Below, one piece after another: positions 1 to 6,707 of a DNA stretch of 64,000 nt. This DNA is from Candidatus Woesearchaeota archaeon (lineage in GTDB: Archaea; Nanobdellota; Nanobdellia; Woesearchaeales; UBA9642), in contig BPGB01000002.1 in assembly GCA_026002815.1 (NCBI GenBank), positions 62,001 to 126,000 on the forward strand. The letters run 5' to 3'. The notes under the pieces are model-generated. The model saw only the letters and a list, made by a program, of their open reading frames with translations. It was not told where the DNA came from and did no database searches. Numbering within the stretch: position 1 is the stretch's first letter; each line of letters starts with the position of its first letter. Position numbers and translations under genes: made by a program.

Positions 1-13
1 TTTTTCATCTTTT

Positions 14-23
14 TTGTTCTCAC
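14..23 (-). promoter_or_regulatory. Leftward leader motif, copy 1 (partial)
   Basis: On the minus strand this reads GTGAGAACAA, the core of a motif found seven times in the window. Its downstream context lies outside the window, so only the core can be compared. The remaining copies sit in leaders of leftward gene blocks, so this one may drive a gene left of the window. Confidence 0.4.
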
Positions 24-72
24 CCCCTATTATTCCCACTTTTTTCTAAAAGCACTACATTATTATGAAATT

Positions 73-522
73 CTATTCTATATTTTTTTCTAATAAATCC
101 AAAATCGTTTGAATTTCATTCTTCCAATCACCTTCAAACCGATAACCACGATCATCAATATATAAATCCGCCGGATATTTCTTATATGTTAAATCATCAT
201 ACGGAATATCATATTTATCTAACCATTGTTTAATATCTTCAATTTGCTGTTTTCGATCATCATTTACTCCGGGACAAATTCTAGCCGTATAAATAATAAT
301 TTTATAACCTTTATTTTTTAATGTTTCTAATGCTTCTTTCGCTCCTTCAAATGGTTCATCATAAACTTTTCCATTATGAAATCCTTTTGAATATTTATGA
401 ATCGTACCATCAAAATCTACCATTACTGTTTTTTCAAAAGGACTTATTTCCTTTTCTCTGTGCATATATTGATTGATTTGTTCAACAAGTTTTCTCTTTT
501 TCATATAGTTCAAAATCCTCAT
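73..522 (-). CDS. HAD-superfamily phosphatase
   Basis: A 149-aa protein with the haloacid dehalogenase signature. Motif I is MVDFDGTI (around residue 35, nucleophile Asp and acid Asp), a Ser/Thr-type motif II is IIYTAR, and the acidic motif IV is DLYIDDRGY. There is no large cap insertion, so it belongs to the small HAD phosphatases often carried by large phages, where nucleotide or polynucleotide 3'-phosphate substrates are usual. The actual substrate cannot be read from the sequence. The start is uncertain: ATG at 522 has AGGAAG about 14 nt upstream, and an in-frame ATG at 504 has AGGA about 11 nt upstream. It is the only leftward gene left of the rightward small-gene cassette and is transcribed divergently from it. 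The family call is firm, the exact role is not. Confidence 0.85.
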   Translation of the reverse strand: MRILNYMKKRKLVEQINQYMHREKEISPFEKTVMVDFDGTIHKYSKGFHNGKVYDEPFEGAKEALETLKNKGYKIIIYTARICPGVNDDRKQQIEDIKQWLDKYDIPYDDLTYKKYPADLYIDDRGYRFEGDWKNEIQTILDLLEKNIE

Positions 523-548
523 AATATAATAATATTCTTCCTTTTTTT

Positions 549-559
549 TTGTTTCTCAC
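549..559 (-). promoter_or_regulatory. Leftward leader motif, copy 2
   Basis: The minus strand reads GTGAGAAACAA, a one-base-longer variant of the recurrent leader motif, 27 nt upstream of the HAD phosphatase start. The downstream GGGTTGATGGG half is not conserved here. Confidence 0.4.
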
Positions 560-592
560 TTCCTATTTTTTCCAATTTAAAAAATCAATAGC

Positions 593-611
593 TATATATA
601 TAAATTAGTGA
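593..611 (+). promoter_or_regulatory. Candidate rightward promoter, TATATATATAA type, copy 1
   Basis: TATATATATAAATTAGTGA lies in the divergent gap between the HAD gene and the rightward cassette, about 40 nt before the first ATG. The same element, with the extended form ATTCTATATATATAAC, recurs near 3281, 56913 and 58177, each time before rightward genes. The role as a promoter is inferred from position and conservation. Confidence 0.5.
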
Positions 612-647
612 TTAGAGATATTTCCCCCCCCCCTCAGGAGGTGCCGC

Positions 648-782
648 ATGTGGCATATCATCCGCCGGCCGGCCTCCGAGAAGCCCTTTTGGGTTCTCGA
701 GAAGGCGACCGGGTTTGTGGCCTTCCGAGCCAAGACCCTGGAAGAAGCCAGGGCTTGGATTCGGGACAACACGCCCCGGTAG
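648..782 (+). CDS. Small GC-rich protein of unknown function (44 aa)
   Basis: This open frame is too short for the ORF track. ATG at 648 is preceded at ideal spacing by AGGAGG, and the frame ends at TAG 780-782. The product begins MWHIIRRPAS, is basic and Trp/Arg-rich, and has no recognised domain. Base composition is far more GC-rich than the flanking DNA, with many CGG, GCC and CTG/CTC codons that neighbouring genes avoid, which suggests foreign origin or host-like codon use. A run of ten C residues (624-633) lies immediately before the ribosome binding site. The coding sequence itself contains a near-perfect hairpin (around 732-758), and more hairpins follow the stop. It is the first gene of the rightward cassette. 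The reading frame and RBS are clear, but an RNA function for the same stretch cannot be excluded. Confidence 0.65.
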   Translation: MWHIIRRPASEKPFWVLEKATGFVAFRAKTLEEARAWIRDNTPR

Positions 783-793
783 CCGTGGCCCGG

Positions 794-852
794 CCCTGAG
801 ACCTACGGGGTCTCGGGGAGATGATCCCGCCTGGCAACAGAAAAGGGATCAT
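794..852 (+). ncRNA. Stacked GC-rich hairpins, possible structured RNA
   Basis: Two consecutive stems follow the 44-aa gene. The first is a 10-bp stem (794-803 with 809-818, one G-U pair) closing the loop TACGG. The second is an 8-bp stem ATGATCCC/GGGATCAT (821-828 with 845-852). A terminator hairpin follows directly. Neither stem has its own U-tract, so they are not simple terminators. They may be a 3' structured element of the upstream mRNA or a small RNA. No known RNA family is recognised. Confidence 0.4.
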
Positions 853-853
853 A

Positions 854-882
854 AGGACTACGGTCGTAGTCCTAAATTTTTT
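854..882 (+). terminator. Rho-independent terminator after the GC-rich gene
   Basis: The stem AGGACTA/TAGTCCT, extendable by two base pairs, closes a short CGGTCG loop and is followed by AAATTTTTT. This ends the short GC-rich transcript and separates it from the gene at 939. Confidence 0.75.
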
Positions 883-938
883 CCCTTAAATTTAAATTTA
901 ATAAAAATACATAACAGTTGTTTTTGTTGAGGAAAAAC

Positions 939-1277
939 ATGCTAAGGTTAGATGACTTAGAAGTAGGGGATTCGATCAAGGATCTCCCAGGATATAAAAT
1001 AAAAAAAGGATTGTACGTAATGAAATATAGAACATCATTACGTACATTACTAAAAAAAGAATATTTCAATCTAGAATATCTATGGTTAACATTTAAATTC
1101 TTTTTAAAATCAATTGATTTAAAAAAGAAAAATAGAATTGTGGTTTTCGAATTACCAATTCAATTTAATGCAGACAGTCTCTTTTTAGGGGCTGTCGCCA
1201 GAATAGACGGAGTGATTGATCGGTTTGACCAGAAAACCAATTCAAATACATATATCATTACCTTGGTCAAACCGTAA
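939..1277 (+). CDS. Unknown 112-aa protein, rightward cassette
   Basis: The ATG at 939 is preferred over the track's TTG at 918 because TTGAGG sits six bases before it. The protein begins MLRLDDLEVGDSIKDLPGY and has a basic, aromatic-rich middle (around residues 30-65) followed by a beta-type C-terminal half. No family is recognised. The opening resembles small beta-barrel beginnings but this is only an impression. It lies downstream of a terminator, so it probably has its own promoter or depends on read-through. As an early-type small gene of a large phage, a role in host takeover is possible but not shown. Confidence 0.7.
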   Translation: MLRLDDLEVGDSIKDLPGYKIKKGLYVMKYRTSLRTLLKKEYFNLEYLWLTFKFFLKSIDLKKKNRIVVFELPIQFNADSLFLGAVARIDGVIDRFDQKTNSNTYIITLVKP

Positions 1278-1344
1278 AAATGAAAAATAAGTTACAAATA
1301 AAATAATATAATAAGCTAGTCTTTAAAAATTCGAGGAGTAGAAT

Positions 1345-1584
1345 ATGCTTCAAAGGAAGATTATTGAAAAATTAAAAAAAGGCGAAGTCGTGGATTTAAA
1401 CGGGCTAAAAGTGATCCAGGATGAAGGGCCACTACAACCAGGTGACATTTATGTTGCGGAACGCAATACAGGCCCTAAATTACTAACTGTAAAGAATGTC
1501 GATAATGGCATCGTGATTCCTACGACTCCCGATTATTGTTACAATATTTGGGAATGTGTGAAAGTCAAAGAAGCCGACCATTAA
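1345..1584 (+). CDS. Unknown 79-aa protein, rightward cassette
   Basis: ATG is preceded by CGAGGAGTAGAAT, a good ribosome binding site. The protein has a short basic N-terminal helix, then a likely small beta domain containing QPGDIYVAERNTGP and ending in an acidic/His tail. No family is recognised. It does not share the signature of the four paralogous proteins that follow. It sits in a tight rightward series with the genes at 1608, 1977, 2261 and 2567. Confidence 0.75.
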   Translation: MLQRKIIEKLKKGEVVDLNGLKVIQDEGPLQPGDIYVAERNTGPKLLTVKNVDNGIVIPTTPDYCYNIWECVKVKEADH

Positions 1585-1607
1585 TCCCTTAAATAAGGAG
1601 TTAAAAA

Positions 1608-1916
1608 ATGGTTACCAGGTTTGCAGATATCCTTGTTTTAATCTGGGATGAAAAAAACTTCATTGACGAAATTATTAATTTCGTCGGGGAGACCACCACA
1701 GAAACAGAAGAAGAAAAAATTGAAAAACGGCTGATGCTCCAAGTGGCATCAGCTTTAAAAAATGAAGAGCAAGAAAAGAAGTTGTTTGACGGTTTCACAA
1801 AATACCTCGAAAAAGGTAGTTTGTGTATTATTGCTAATAAGGATGTAAATTCAAAGCGTCCTTTTAGTAATATCTATAAATTTGAAAATGGAGTAATTTC
1901 AATTTCTGCAATCTAA
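1608..1916 (+). CDS. Tandem small-protein family, member 1 (102 aa)
   Basis: The ATG follows AAGGAG at normal spacing. The protein opens with a hydrophobic strand ending in Trp (ILVLIWDEKNFIDEI), continues with a charged helical middle, and ends with YKFENGVISISAI. The same plan (strand plus W near the N-terminus, then an aromatic-x-x-NG-strand ending) recurs in the next three genes. These four therefore look like diverged tandem duplicates. No known domain is recognised. Length, compactness and position in the rightward cassette fit an early accessory protein. Confidence 0.75.
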   Translation: MVTRFADILVLIWDEKNFIDEIINFVGETTTETEEEKIEKRLMLQVASALKNEEQEKKLFDGFTKYLEKGSLCIIANKDVNSKRPFSNIYKFENGVISISAI

Positions 1917-1927
1917 TTAATTTAAAT

Positions 1928-1970
1928 GGGGAGGTTTCATTCTCTTCCCCTATTTTCCTTTTTAAGGAAA
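1928..1970 (+). terminator. Weak terminator or attenuator hairpin
   Basis: GGGGAGG pairs with CTTCCCC (one G-U), followed by TATTTTCCTTTTT, in the gap between family members 1 and 2. The interrupted U-tract suggests partial termination, which would grade expression along the cassette. Confidence 0.4.
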
Positions 1971-1976
1971 TAAATC

Positions 1977-2231
1977 ATGAGAATGAAAAACGCAGAAGTG
2001 TATATAGTATGGATTAGCCCTAACATTAAAAAGGACATAAAGGAACAATTAATCAAAAATTACCCTGAATATAGTCAAATTTTAGAAGAAACAATAAACC
2101 AACTCAGCCAAGGACAAGAATTATTTGACCGCGTCTTATTTCATCATTTTAACATGAAAATCGAATTTCCGCGCCCGTTATGGAAAGTTTTTAGAATGTC
2201 AACAGGATATATCGAACTAAACATCTATTAA
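1977..2231 (+). CDS. Tandem small-protein family, member 2 (84 aa)
   Basis: AAGGAA precedes the ATG by seven bases, so the first ATG is taken; a second ATG two codons later is an alternative. The N-terminal strand is AEVYIVWISPNIKKDI and the C-terminus is FRMSTGYIELNIY, matching the family plan in a degenerate form. The middle is helical and acidic. The function is unknown. Confidence 0.72.
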   Translation: MRMKNAEVYIVWISPNIKKDIKEQLIKNYPEYSQILEETINQLSQGQELFDRVLFHHFNMKIEFPRPLWKVFRMSTGYIELNIY

Positions 2232-2260
2232 TTACCACCATAACCAAAAAGGAGGTCATG

Positions 2261-2539
2261 ATGGAAGTCAAAATTCGTGCATTCGCTTGGGGATCTTGGG
2301 ATGAATTCAAAAAAGAACTGGAACTGTTTGTAAAGAACGCAGAATTCGAGAATTCTTGGCGGCAGAGGGCATTCGAATATTTCTTGGAGGAACTGAACAC
2401 GAAATCGATCTTTTCATATGTAAATGAGGATTTATTATTTGCAAGGACTGATTTGACACTCCCGACTACCTCTACCGAACGGGGATATCGGGAATATGAA
2501 TTCCTTAATGGTTGGGTATCTATGTACTTTAAATCTTAA
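2261..2539 (+). CDS. Tandem small-protein family, member 3 (92 aa)
   Basis: Two ATGs stand side by side. GGAGG at 2251-2255 is only two bases from the first and five from the second, so the start at 2261 is preferred. The N-terminus is KIRAFAWGSWDEFKKEL and the C-terminus is YEFLNGWVSMYFKS, the clearest match with members 1 and 4. The DNA is slightly richer in G+C than its neighbours. No known domain is recognised. Confidence 0.75.
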   Translation: MEVKIRAFAWGSWDEFKKELELFVKNAEFENSWRQRAFEYFLEELNTKSIFSYVNEDLLFARTDLTLPTTSTERGYREYEFLNGWVSMYFKS

Positions 2540-2566
2540 TCATACCTTAGCAAAAGAGGAATAAAA

Positions 2567-2953
2567 ATGGAAACAGTAAAGATCAAAAGTATTGCAATTG
2601 TTTGGGGAAATATAAAAAAATTCATTGAAGAAGTAACTGAACATCTAAACCAAGAACGTAAAGATAGAAAGGATAAATATATAAATCTAGGTTTATCGAA
2701 TATCATGTCAGCTATAAGGAATAGAAACATTCCTTTTGAAGAAAAGGAGATTAAAATAGTTACACCTACCCTCGAAAATGGAGATAAGGAACAAATCCCA
2801 CCTACCTTCAAAGAAATTGAAGAGGAGATTAAAGAAGTTGCGCCGAATATAGTATTAATTCGGTGCGTGAGAAACATGTATCTACCATTTCTCATTCATG
2901 AGAATATTTTGTTTAAGAATGGAATGGTGTTTGTCTTCTCAGAAGACAAATAA
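2567..2953 (+). CDS. Tandem small-protein family, member 4 (128 aa)
   Basis: A GAGG ribosome binding site precedes the ATG. The N-terminus KIKSIAIVWGNIKKFIEEV and the C-terminus ILFKNGMVFVFSEDK follow the family plan. The middle is longer than in the other members and carries an acidic helical insertion after a proline/threonine-rich linker. It is the last gene before a strong terminator, so members 1-4 probably form one transcript. Function unknown. Confidence 0.75.
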   Translation: METVKIKSIAIVWGNIKKFIEEVTEHLNQERKDRKDKYINLGLSNIMSAIRNRNIPFEEKEIKIVTPTLENGDKEQIPPTFKEIEEEIKEVAPNIVLIRCVRNMYLPFLIHENILFKNGMVFVFSEDK

Positions 2954-2972
2954 ATACATTATCACTATTATT

Positions 2973-3002
2973 AAATGCTCCCTCCTTGGGAGCATTTTTT
3001 TT
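2973..3002 (+). terminator. Rho-independent terminator of the small-gene cassette
   Basis: The perfect stem AAATGCTCCC/GGGAGCATTT with a five-base loop is followed by a run of T. It separates the rightward cassette from the convergent gene at 3018-3245. Confidence 0.85.
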
Positions 3003-3017
3003 AATCTTTTTTTATTT

Positions 3018-3245
3018 TTATTCTTGTTTTAAACTTTCCAAATATTCTTTACCAAATTTTAATTCTATTATTTTCTTAACAAGATCATAAGTTTCATTTA
3101 ATAGGGGATGATCTTTATATGATTTAGGAAGACGAGTATATAACCATATTAAATCTAACCGTTTACATAATGTAACATTCATTCTATATAAATTATCTTG
3201 AAGTTTGGAATTAAGATTAATAAGAGTCGCTTCTTTTTCTGTCAT
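3018..3245 (-). CDS. Unknown 75-aa protein
   Basis: The track starts at a TTG at 3278. The first ATG is at 3245, giving MTEKEATLINLNSKL, with AAAGGA about 12 bases upstream, and is preferred. The product is mostly helical with a basic and aromatic centre (RLDLIWLYTRLP). No domain is recognised. It is a lone leftward gene between two rightward units, and its upstream gap holds the palindromic TATATATATA element, which could serve both directions. Confidence 0.6.
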   Translation of the reverse strand: MTEKEATLINLNSKLQDNLYRMNVTLCKRLDLIWLYTRLPKSYKDHPLLNETYDLVKKIIELKFGKEYLESLKQE

Positions 3246-3280
3246 AATATTCAAAATTCCTTTTATAAATAAATTCAATT

Positions 3281-3300
3281 CTATATATATAACATAATGA
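3281..3300 (+). promoter_or_regulatory. Candidate rightward promoter, TATATATATAA type, copy 2
   Basis: CTATATATATAACATAATGA, preceded by ATT, lies 38 nt before the ATG at 3338. It is nearly identical to the copy at 58177 (ATTCTATATATATAAC shared). The position between divergent genes and the repetition support a promoter role. Confidence 0.5.
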
Positions 3301-3337
3301 TGGGAAAGTCCAACTTTTTTATTTAAAGGAGAAAAAA

Positions 3338-3628
3338 ATGGGCTATTTAATCTTCAAACTTATCTGCAAAAACAAAGGTCGGGGGTGTGATCATCGGGAG
3401 GAGATCAAGACCCTCCCGATTCCCCCCGGTTGGGAAGTAATTCTTGGGGGAGGCCGAGACCCTGAGGTTTTGGCCTTTAACCCCACCCTGTACGAGGCGG
3501 AGTATCTCTCCGCCCGTCGCAACGTATCCTACATCGAGGGCGAAGTGGCGAGAATTGCCACTTCCCCTCACAGTTGCTCAAAAATCAAAAAGCACCAGTC
3601 GTGGGTACTGGTGCGAAAGGAGGGTTAG
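3338..3628 (+). CDS. GC-rich, hairpin-laden gene of unknown function (96 aa)
   Basis: ATG follows AAAGGAGAAAAAA, a strong ribosome binding site. The protein starts MGYLIFKLICKNKGRGCDH, with two Cys that could bind metal, and later carries Ser/His/Cys residues (SPHSCSK). No family is recognised. From about 3380 the DNA is visibly GC-rich and unlike its neighbours. The coding sequence contains four short perfect inverted repeats: 3393-3401/3412-3420, 3496-3502/3508-3514, 3542-3549/3557-3564 and 3592-3599/3607-3614, followed by a terminator stem. This density suggests a structured mRNA or an acquired cassette, and it parallels the GC-rich gene at 648. The frame is convincing, the function unknown. 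Confidence 0.7.
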   Translation: MGYLIFKLICKNKGRGCDHREEIKTLPIPPGWEVILGGGRDPEVLAFNPTLYEAEYLSARRNVSYIEGEVARIATSPHSCSKIKKHQSWVLVRKEG

Positions 3629-3646
3629 AAAATGTGAAGAAATAAT

Positions 3647-3670
3647 AGCGGCGTAAAGCCGCTTTTTTTA
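3647..3670 (+). terminator. Rho-independent terminator after the GC-rich gene
   Basis: AGCGGC/GCCGCT with the loop GTAAA is followed by TTTTTTT. It ends the short transcript starting near 3300. Confidence 0.85.
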
Positions 3671-3682
3671 TTTATTTTTTTG

Positions 3683-3735
3683 TAAATTTTTTGAAAAAAT
3701 AAGAGGGATCTCCTTTTACAGAGATCCCTCTTATT
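3683..3735 (-). terminator. Terminator of the leftward tail-sheath block
   Basis: A 15-bp perfect stem (AATAAGAGGGATCTC at 3698-3712 with its complement at 3721-3735) lies just past the sheath stop. On the minus strand it is followed by a T-rich stretch, as expected for a leftward intrinsic terminator. Confidence 0.85.
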
Positions 3736-3762
3736 AAATAAATAAACTTATAACGTTAATTT

Positions 3763-5730
3763 TTATTCAACATAAAAACGGAGTTGAATCCGTTCAGTTG
3801 TACGAGTGGGTTCTAATGAAACGTTAATATGGAATGTCTTAGTCTTACGTTCATAATCTGTAGCGCCCACTTCAACACGATATGAATATAGACCACGATT
3901 TCTCTTAATATCTTCAAGGAAATTAATAACTTCTGCGGAAACTGCGCTCCAAGTCACTTCATCATTTTCTTCAAAAATAAATCCGCGAGCAAATTCTTTT
4001 AATGCTCTTTCGACATAAAGAACAAGACGAGTAATATTAATATCCTGTAGTGGGCCAGCCTTAACTTGAGTTGTAAGCTGGCTCCAAGGCGCATAACCTT
4101 CCTTAAACTTAGCAATTGTATTTACCTGATTGAGATAAAGTTGATCTCTATCTCCTTGACGTGGAACATATCGGGTCTCTTTGATATTTTGAATAGCGGT
4201 ACGATTAAAACCAGCCGGGGCCGCATATAATGAGGCTACCGTATCATTTCTAGGAATAAGATATGACATATGATATGACGGAGCTACCCAAATATCTTGA
4301 CCTGTGAATTGATCGTAAACTTTTGAATAATTGTCATAAACTGCCACAAAATAAGAATTAAATGGAAGTGTATTATCTCTCACATTAATAGCATCTGAAG
4401 CTGACGCATTATCACCCATGTCTAAAATTGCGATACAATCTTTGCGAAGTTCATACGCTAATTGGGCAATTGAAGTTTTAACAGTATTTGGATAACCAGC
4501 GTCAAATACGACATTAAAATAATAATTTTCTGTATCTACAACTGCTCTTTCATAAGCAGATTCAGCGCCAGCTACAAATCCAATAGCCTTTGGATTCTTT
4601 AAATTCCCAGTATAAGCGTTAGCTAAAATTTGATCGGCAACATTCGTATTTAATGTACCATTTGTATTAATCAAAGATCCATCAGAACCATATCTAAAAG
4701 GCACTGGTGATATAAATTGAGTCGAAATATCGACATCTGATTTTTTAATAATATAAGAAACAATATTATTTATATCAAATGAAGCATCTTTGGTTGCGAA
4801 ACCCACAGTTGTTCCTAACTTACTTGTATATAATTGAATTTTTGTTGGATCGGCAAGCGTAGTATTTGTGGCAGTCCACCCTGTGGCTTTTCTTCCCCGA
4901 CGATCATACATAATTATGTAATAGCCAGCTTTCCAATCTTCAAAATCTTGTCCGCTATCTGTCAAAGTTGTAGTCACATTATCTAATGAAAGTGTGCCAA
5001 CTTCACGATCATAAATTCTGAATGCCTCGTTATAACCAGAAGCAATATTACCATTGTCTGTTTCAGTCAATGCACGTAAAATAGTAGAATATTTTTCTAA
5101 TACATAAGGAAGATAAAGAGATTCTCCATCTGTCCCAGTCGCATTAGGATCAAATGAAACTGTAAATGATTCAATAATTATATTTGAACCATCATCTTGA
5201 AGAGCATATACATCCATAATATATTCATCGTTTGCGACAGGATTACTCACAGGAGTAAATTTAACAGATAAATTATTATAATATTGACCACGACCAATCG
5301 CATATAAAATACAAATCGGATAACCGGTTCCACCACCATATGATGTAAAATCTCTTAAATTGGTTTTAAGTTCTTCTAATGAATTCATATCTGGTAACTG
5401 TTCAACAGTTACCAGCCCATCCACAATTGAAATTCTAATATTCGCATATGTGGCGTCATCGGGTAAAGCACGTATAAAATAAAGTGAACCAGCCTCACTA
5501 AGAAAATTAAATGCATTATAAAGACCCTGACTATAAAGACGCCCGTATTTATTAATATTAGGTTTACCAAATTCACCAATTAAAGCTTCTTGACTAGAGA
5601 TAAAACGAAGTTTATTATCTTCGCCCTTTTCTGTTAGGGCTACGATAAATCCGACCGTGCTTGGTACGGCACTTACGTAATTCCCTAACTGAATAATTTG
5701 GGAATAAACACCAGCAGATTCATTTGCCAT
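3763..5730 (-). CDS. Contractile tail sheath protein (T4 gp18-like)
   Basis: A 655-aa protein, close to the usual length of T4-type sheath proteins. The opening (GVYSQIIQLGNYVSAVPSTVG) and the C-terminal segment (EVINFLEDIKRNRGLYSYRV, then a strand-rich end with EPTRTTERIQLRFYVE) have the typical sheath pattern, in which the C-terminal arm links neighbouring subunits. The protein polymerises around the tail tube and contracts during injection. Composition is less AT-rich than in neighbouring fibre genes, in line with a very highly expressed virion protein. It is last in its leftward block, directly before a strong terminator, with a GAGGAT-type ribosome binding site. A tube protein gene is not seen next to it and may lie elsewhere. 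Confidence 0.93.
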   Translation of the reverse strand: MANESAGVYSQIIQLGNYVSAVPSTVGFIVALTEKGEDNKLRFISSQEALIGEFGKPNINKYGRLYSQGLYNAFNFLSEAGSLYFIRALPDDATYANIRISIVDGLVTVEQLPDMNSLEELKTNLRDFTSYGGGTGYPICILYAIGRGQYYNNLSVKFTPVSNPVANDEYIMDVYALQDDGSNIIIESFTVSFDPNATGTDGESLYLPYVLEKYSTILRALTETDNGNIASGYNEAFRIYDREVGTLSLDNVTTTLTDSGQDFEDWKAGYYIIMYDRRGRKATGWTATNTTLADPTKIQLYTSKLGTTVGFATKDASFDINNIVSYIIKKSDVDISTQFISPVPFRYGSDGSLINTNGTLNTNVADQILANAYTGNLKNPKAIGFVAGAESAYERAVVDTENYYFNVVFDAGYPNTVKTSIAQLAYELRKDCIAILDMGDNASASDAINVRDNTLPFNSYFVAVYDNYSKVYDQFTGQDIWVAPSYHMSYLIPRNDTVASLYAAPAGFNRTAIQNIKETRYVPRQGDRDQLYLNQVNTIAKFKEGYAPWSQLTTQVKAGPLQDINITRLVLYVERALKEFARGFIFEENDEVTWSAVSAEVINFLEDIKRNRGLYSYRVEVGATDYERKTKTFHINVSLEPTRTTERIQLRFYVE

Positions 5731-5764
5731 TTTTTAAATCCTCCAAGGATAATTCAATGCATAT

Positions 5765-6454
5765 TTAGAAATAAAGATACCAAACAAAAACAATTTGTCT
5801 GGACGCCTTAACTACTGTAGGAAATGTCAATCTTGCAAAAAGATGAAATGGACCATTCGGATTTCCTTTAGTTGAATCGGCGGGATCAGGCGGACTAGTA
5901 AATAACCCCGCTTCACTAAATGAAATTCCATCAGCATATGAAATATCAATATTAATCGTAACTTTAGCTATTAAATACCGGCTATCATTTTCAGTATCAG
6001 GTACGAATTCAACAGTATCTAATTTAAGTTTATAAAATCCTTCCCCATCCGGAGCACTCGAAGTTCGATAATCCCCAAGATTTCCATCTCCTGTCGCCCC
6101 ACCTAAAAATTTCTTTTCACTTACAAGATTTGTATCTGTAAGCGTTGGAGGTAATGGATTTAAAGGATCTCCAACCGGAGTCCCACCACTTCCAATTCCA
6201 AACCAATAAATAAATTCATCTGTAGTATGTGGAATTTGAGGAACTATATTACGTCGATTAAAAATTCTTGACGCTACATATTCCCGTGCTTGATAAACAA
6301 CTAAATTAGATTTGGCAATTAATTTTTTATTGCCATTTTCATCATATTCATAAACTTCTACAAATCCTTTAGGACGATCTTCTTTCGATTCCTTTTTATC
6401 TTTGCAACGAGAACATACATCGTATGCTTGAAAAACTAGTGGTTTTTCTTCCAT
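5765..6454 (-). CDS. Putative virion structural protein (229 aa)
   Basis: A 229-aa protein with an N-terminal CSRC motif and charged stretch, a Gly-rich turn region (GIGSGGTP, around residue 88), and a strand-rich C-terminal half ending FARLTFPTVVKASRQIVFVWYLYF. This ending is of a kind I associate with uncharacterised structural proteins of myoviruses. It is the first gene downstream of leader motif copy 3 and lies 34 nt upstream of the sheath gene. Co-transcription with the sheath supports a tail or neck role, but the exact position in the virion cannot be told. Confidence 0.65.
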   Translation of the reverse strand: MEEKPLVFQAYDVCSRCKDKKESKEDRPKGFVEVYEYDENGNKKLIAKSNLVVYQAREYVASRIFNRRNIVPQIPHTTDEFIYWFGIGSGGTPVGDPLNPLPPTLTDTNLVSEKKFLGGATGDGNLGDYRTSSAPDGEGFYKLKLDTVEFVPDTENDSRYLIAKVTINIDISYADGISFSEAGLFTSPPDPADSTKGNPNGPFHLFARLTFPTVVKASRQIVFVWYLYF

Positions 6455-6492
6455 TAAACTATCTCCTAATCTTATCGGATAAAATAAAAAAT

Positions 6493-6515
6493 CCCATTCA
6501 ACTCTTTGTTCTCAC
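6493..6515 (-). promoter_or_regulatory. Leftward leader motif, copy 3
   Basis: The minus strand reads GTGAGAACAAAGAGTTGAATGGG, 38 nt upstream of the virion protein gene that precedes the sheath. It is a full-length match to copies 4 and 5. Confidence 0.6.
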
Positions 6516-6525
6516 TTCCACTTTT

Positions 6526-6660
6526 TCAATTTTCTTCCTCTTCTTCAAAAATAAAAACATCAAGACTAAATTCTGCCCCACAATTAATACAAGTAAGCAT
6601 ATTTTTATATTTATCATAAGTTACATGTTCACAAAATGGACATTTAAAATCAATTAACAT
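6526..6660 (-). CDS. Small zinc-ribbon protein (44 aa)
   Basis: Too short for the ORF track. ATG at 6660 follows GGGAG at about 12 bases. The protein MLIDFKCPFCEH... contains CPFC and, about 20 residues later, CINCG, a two-knuckle zinc ribbon, and ends in an acidic tail (FEEEEEN). Small ribbons of this kind often bind nucleic acid or RNA polymerase, but nothing here shows the partner. It lies between the 136-aa gene and leader motif copy 3. Confidence 0.7.
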   Translation of the reverse strand: MLIDFKCPFCEHVTYDKYKNMLTCINCGAEFSLDVFIFEEEEEN

Positions 6661-6707
6661 AATTCTTTTTCACTCCCTTCTATTTAATAAAATTTATAAT
6701 TTATAAA

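Noticed and set aside
790-880. tRNA or tRNA-like gene in the stacked hairpins
   Set aside because: No T-loop (GGTTCGAATCC-type), acceptor stem or anticodon arm can be formed; the stems are separate hairpins.
658-930. ORFs of 63, 64 and 71 aa in other frames of the GC-rich island
   Set aside because: Only the 44-aa frame has the AGGAGG site at correct spacing; the others are low-complexity shadows caused by the GC-rich sequence and the hairpins.
3347-3656. Antisense 74-aa and overlapping 70-aa ORFs over the GC-rich gene
   Set aside because: No ribosome binding sites, and their codons are the mirror or shifted frame of the convincing 96-aa gene.
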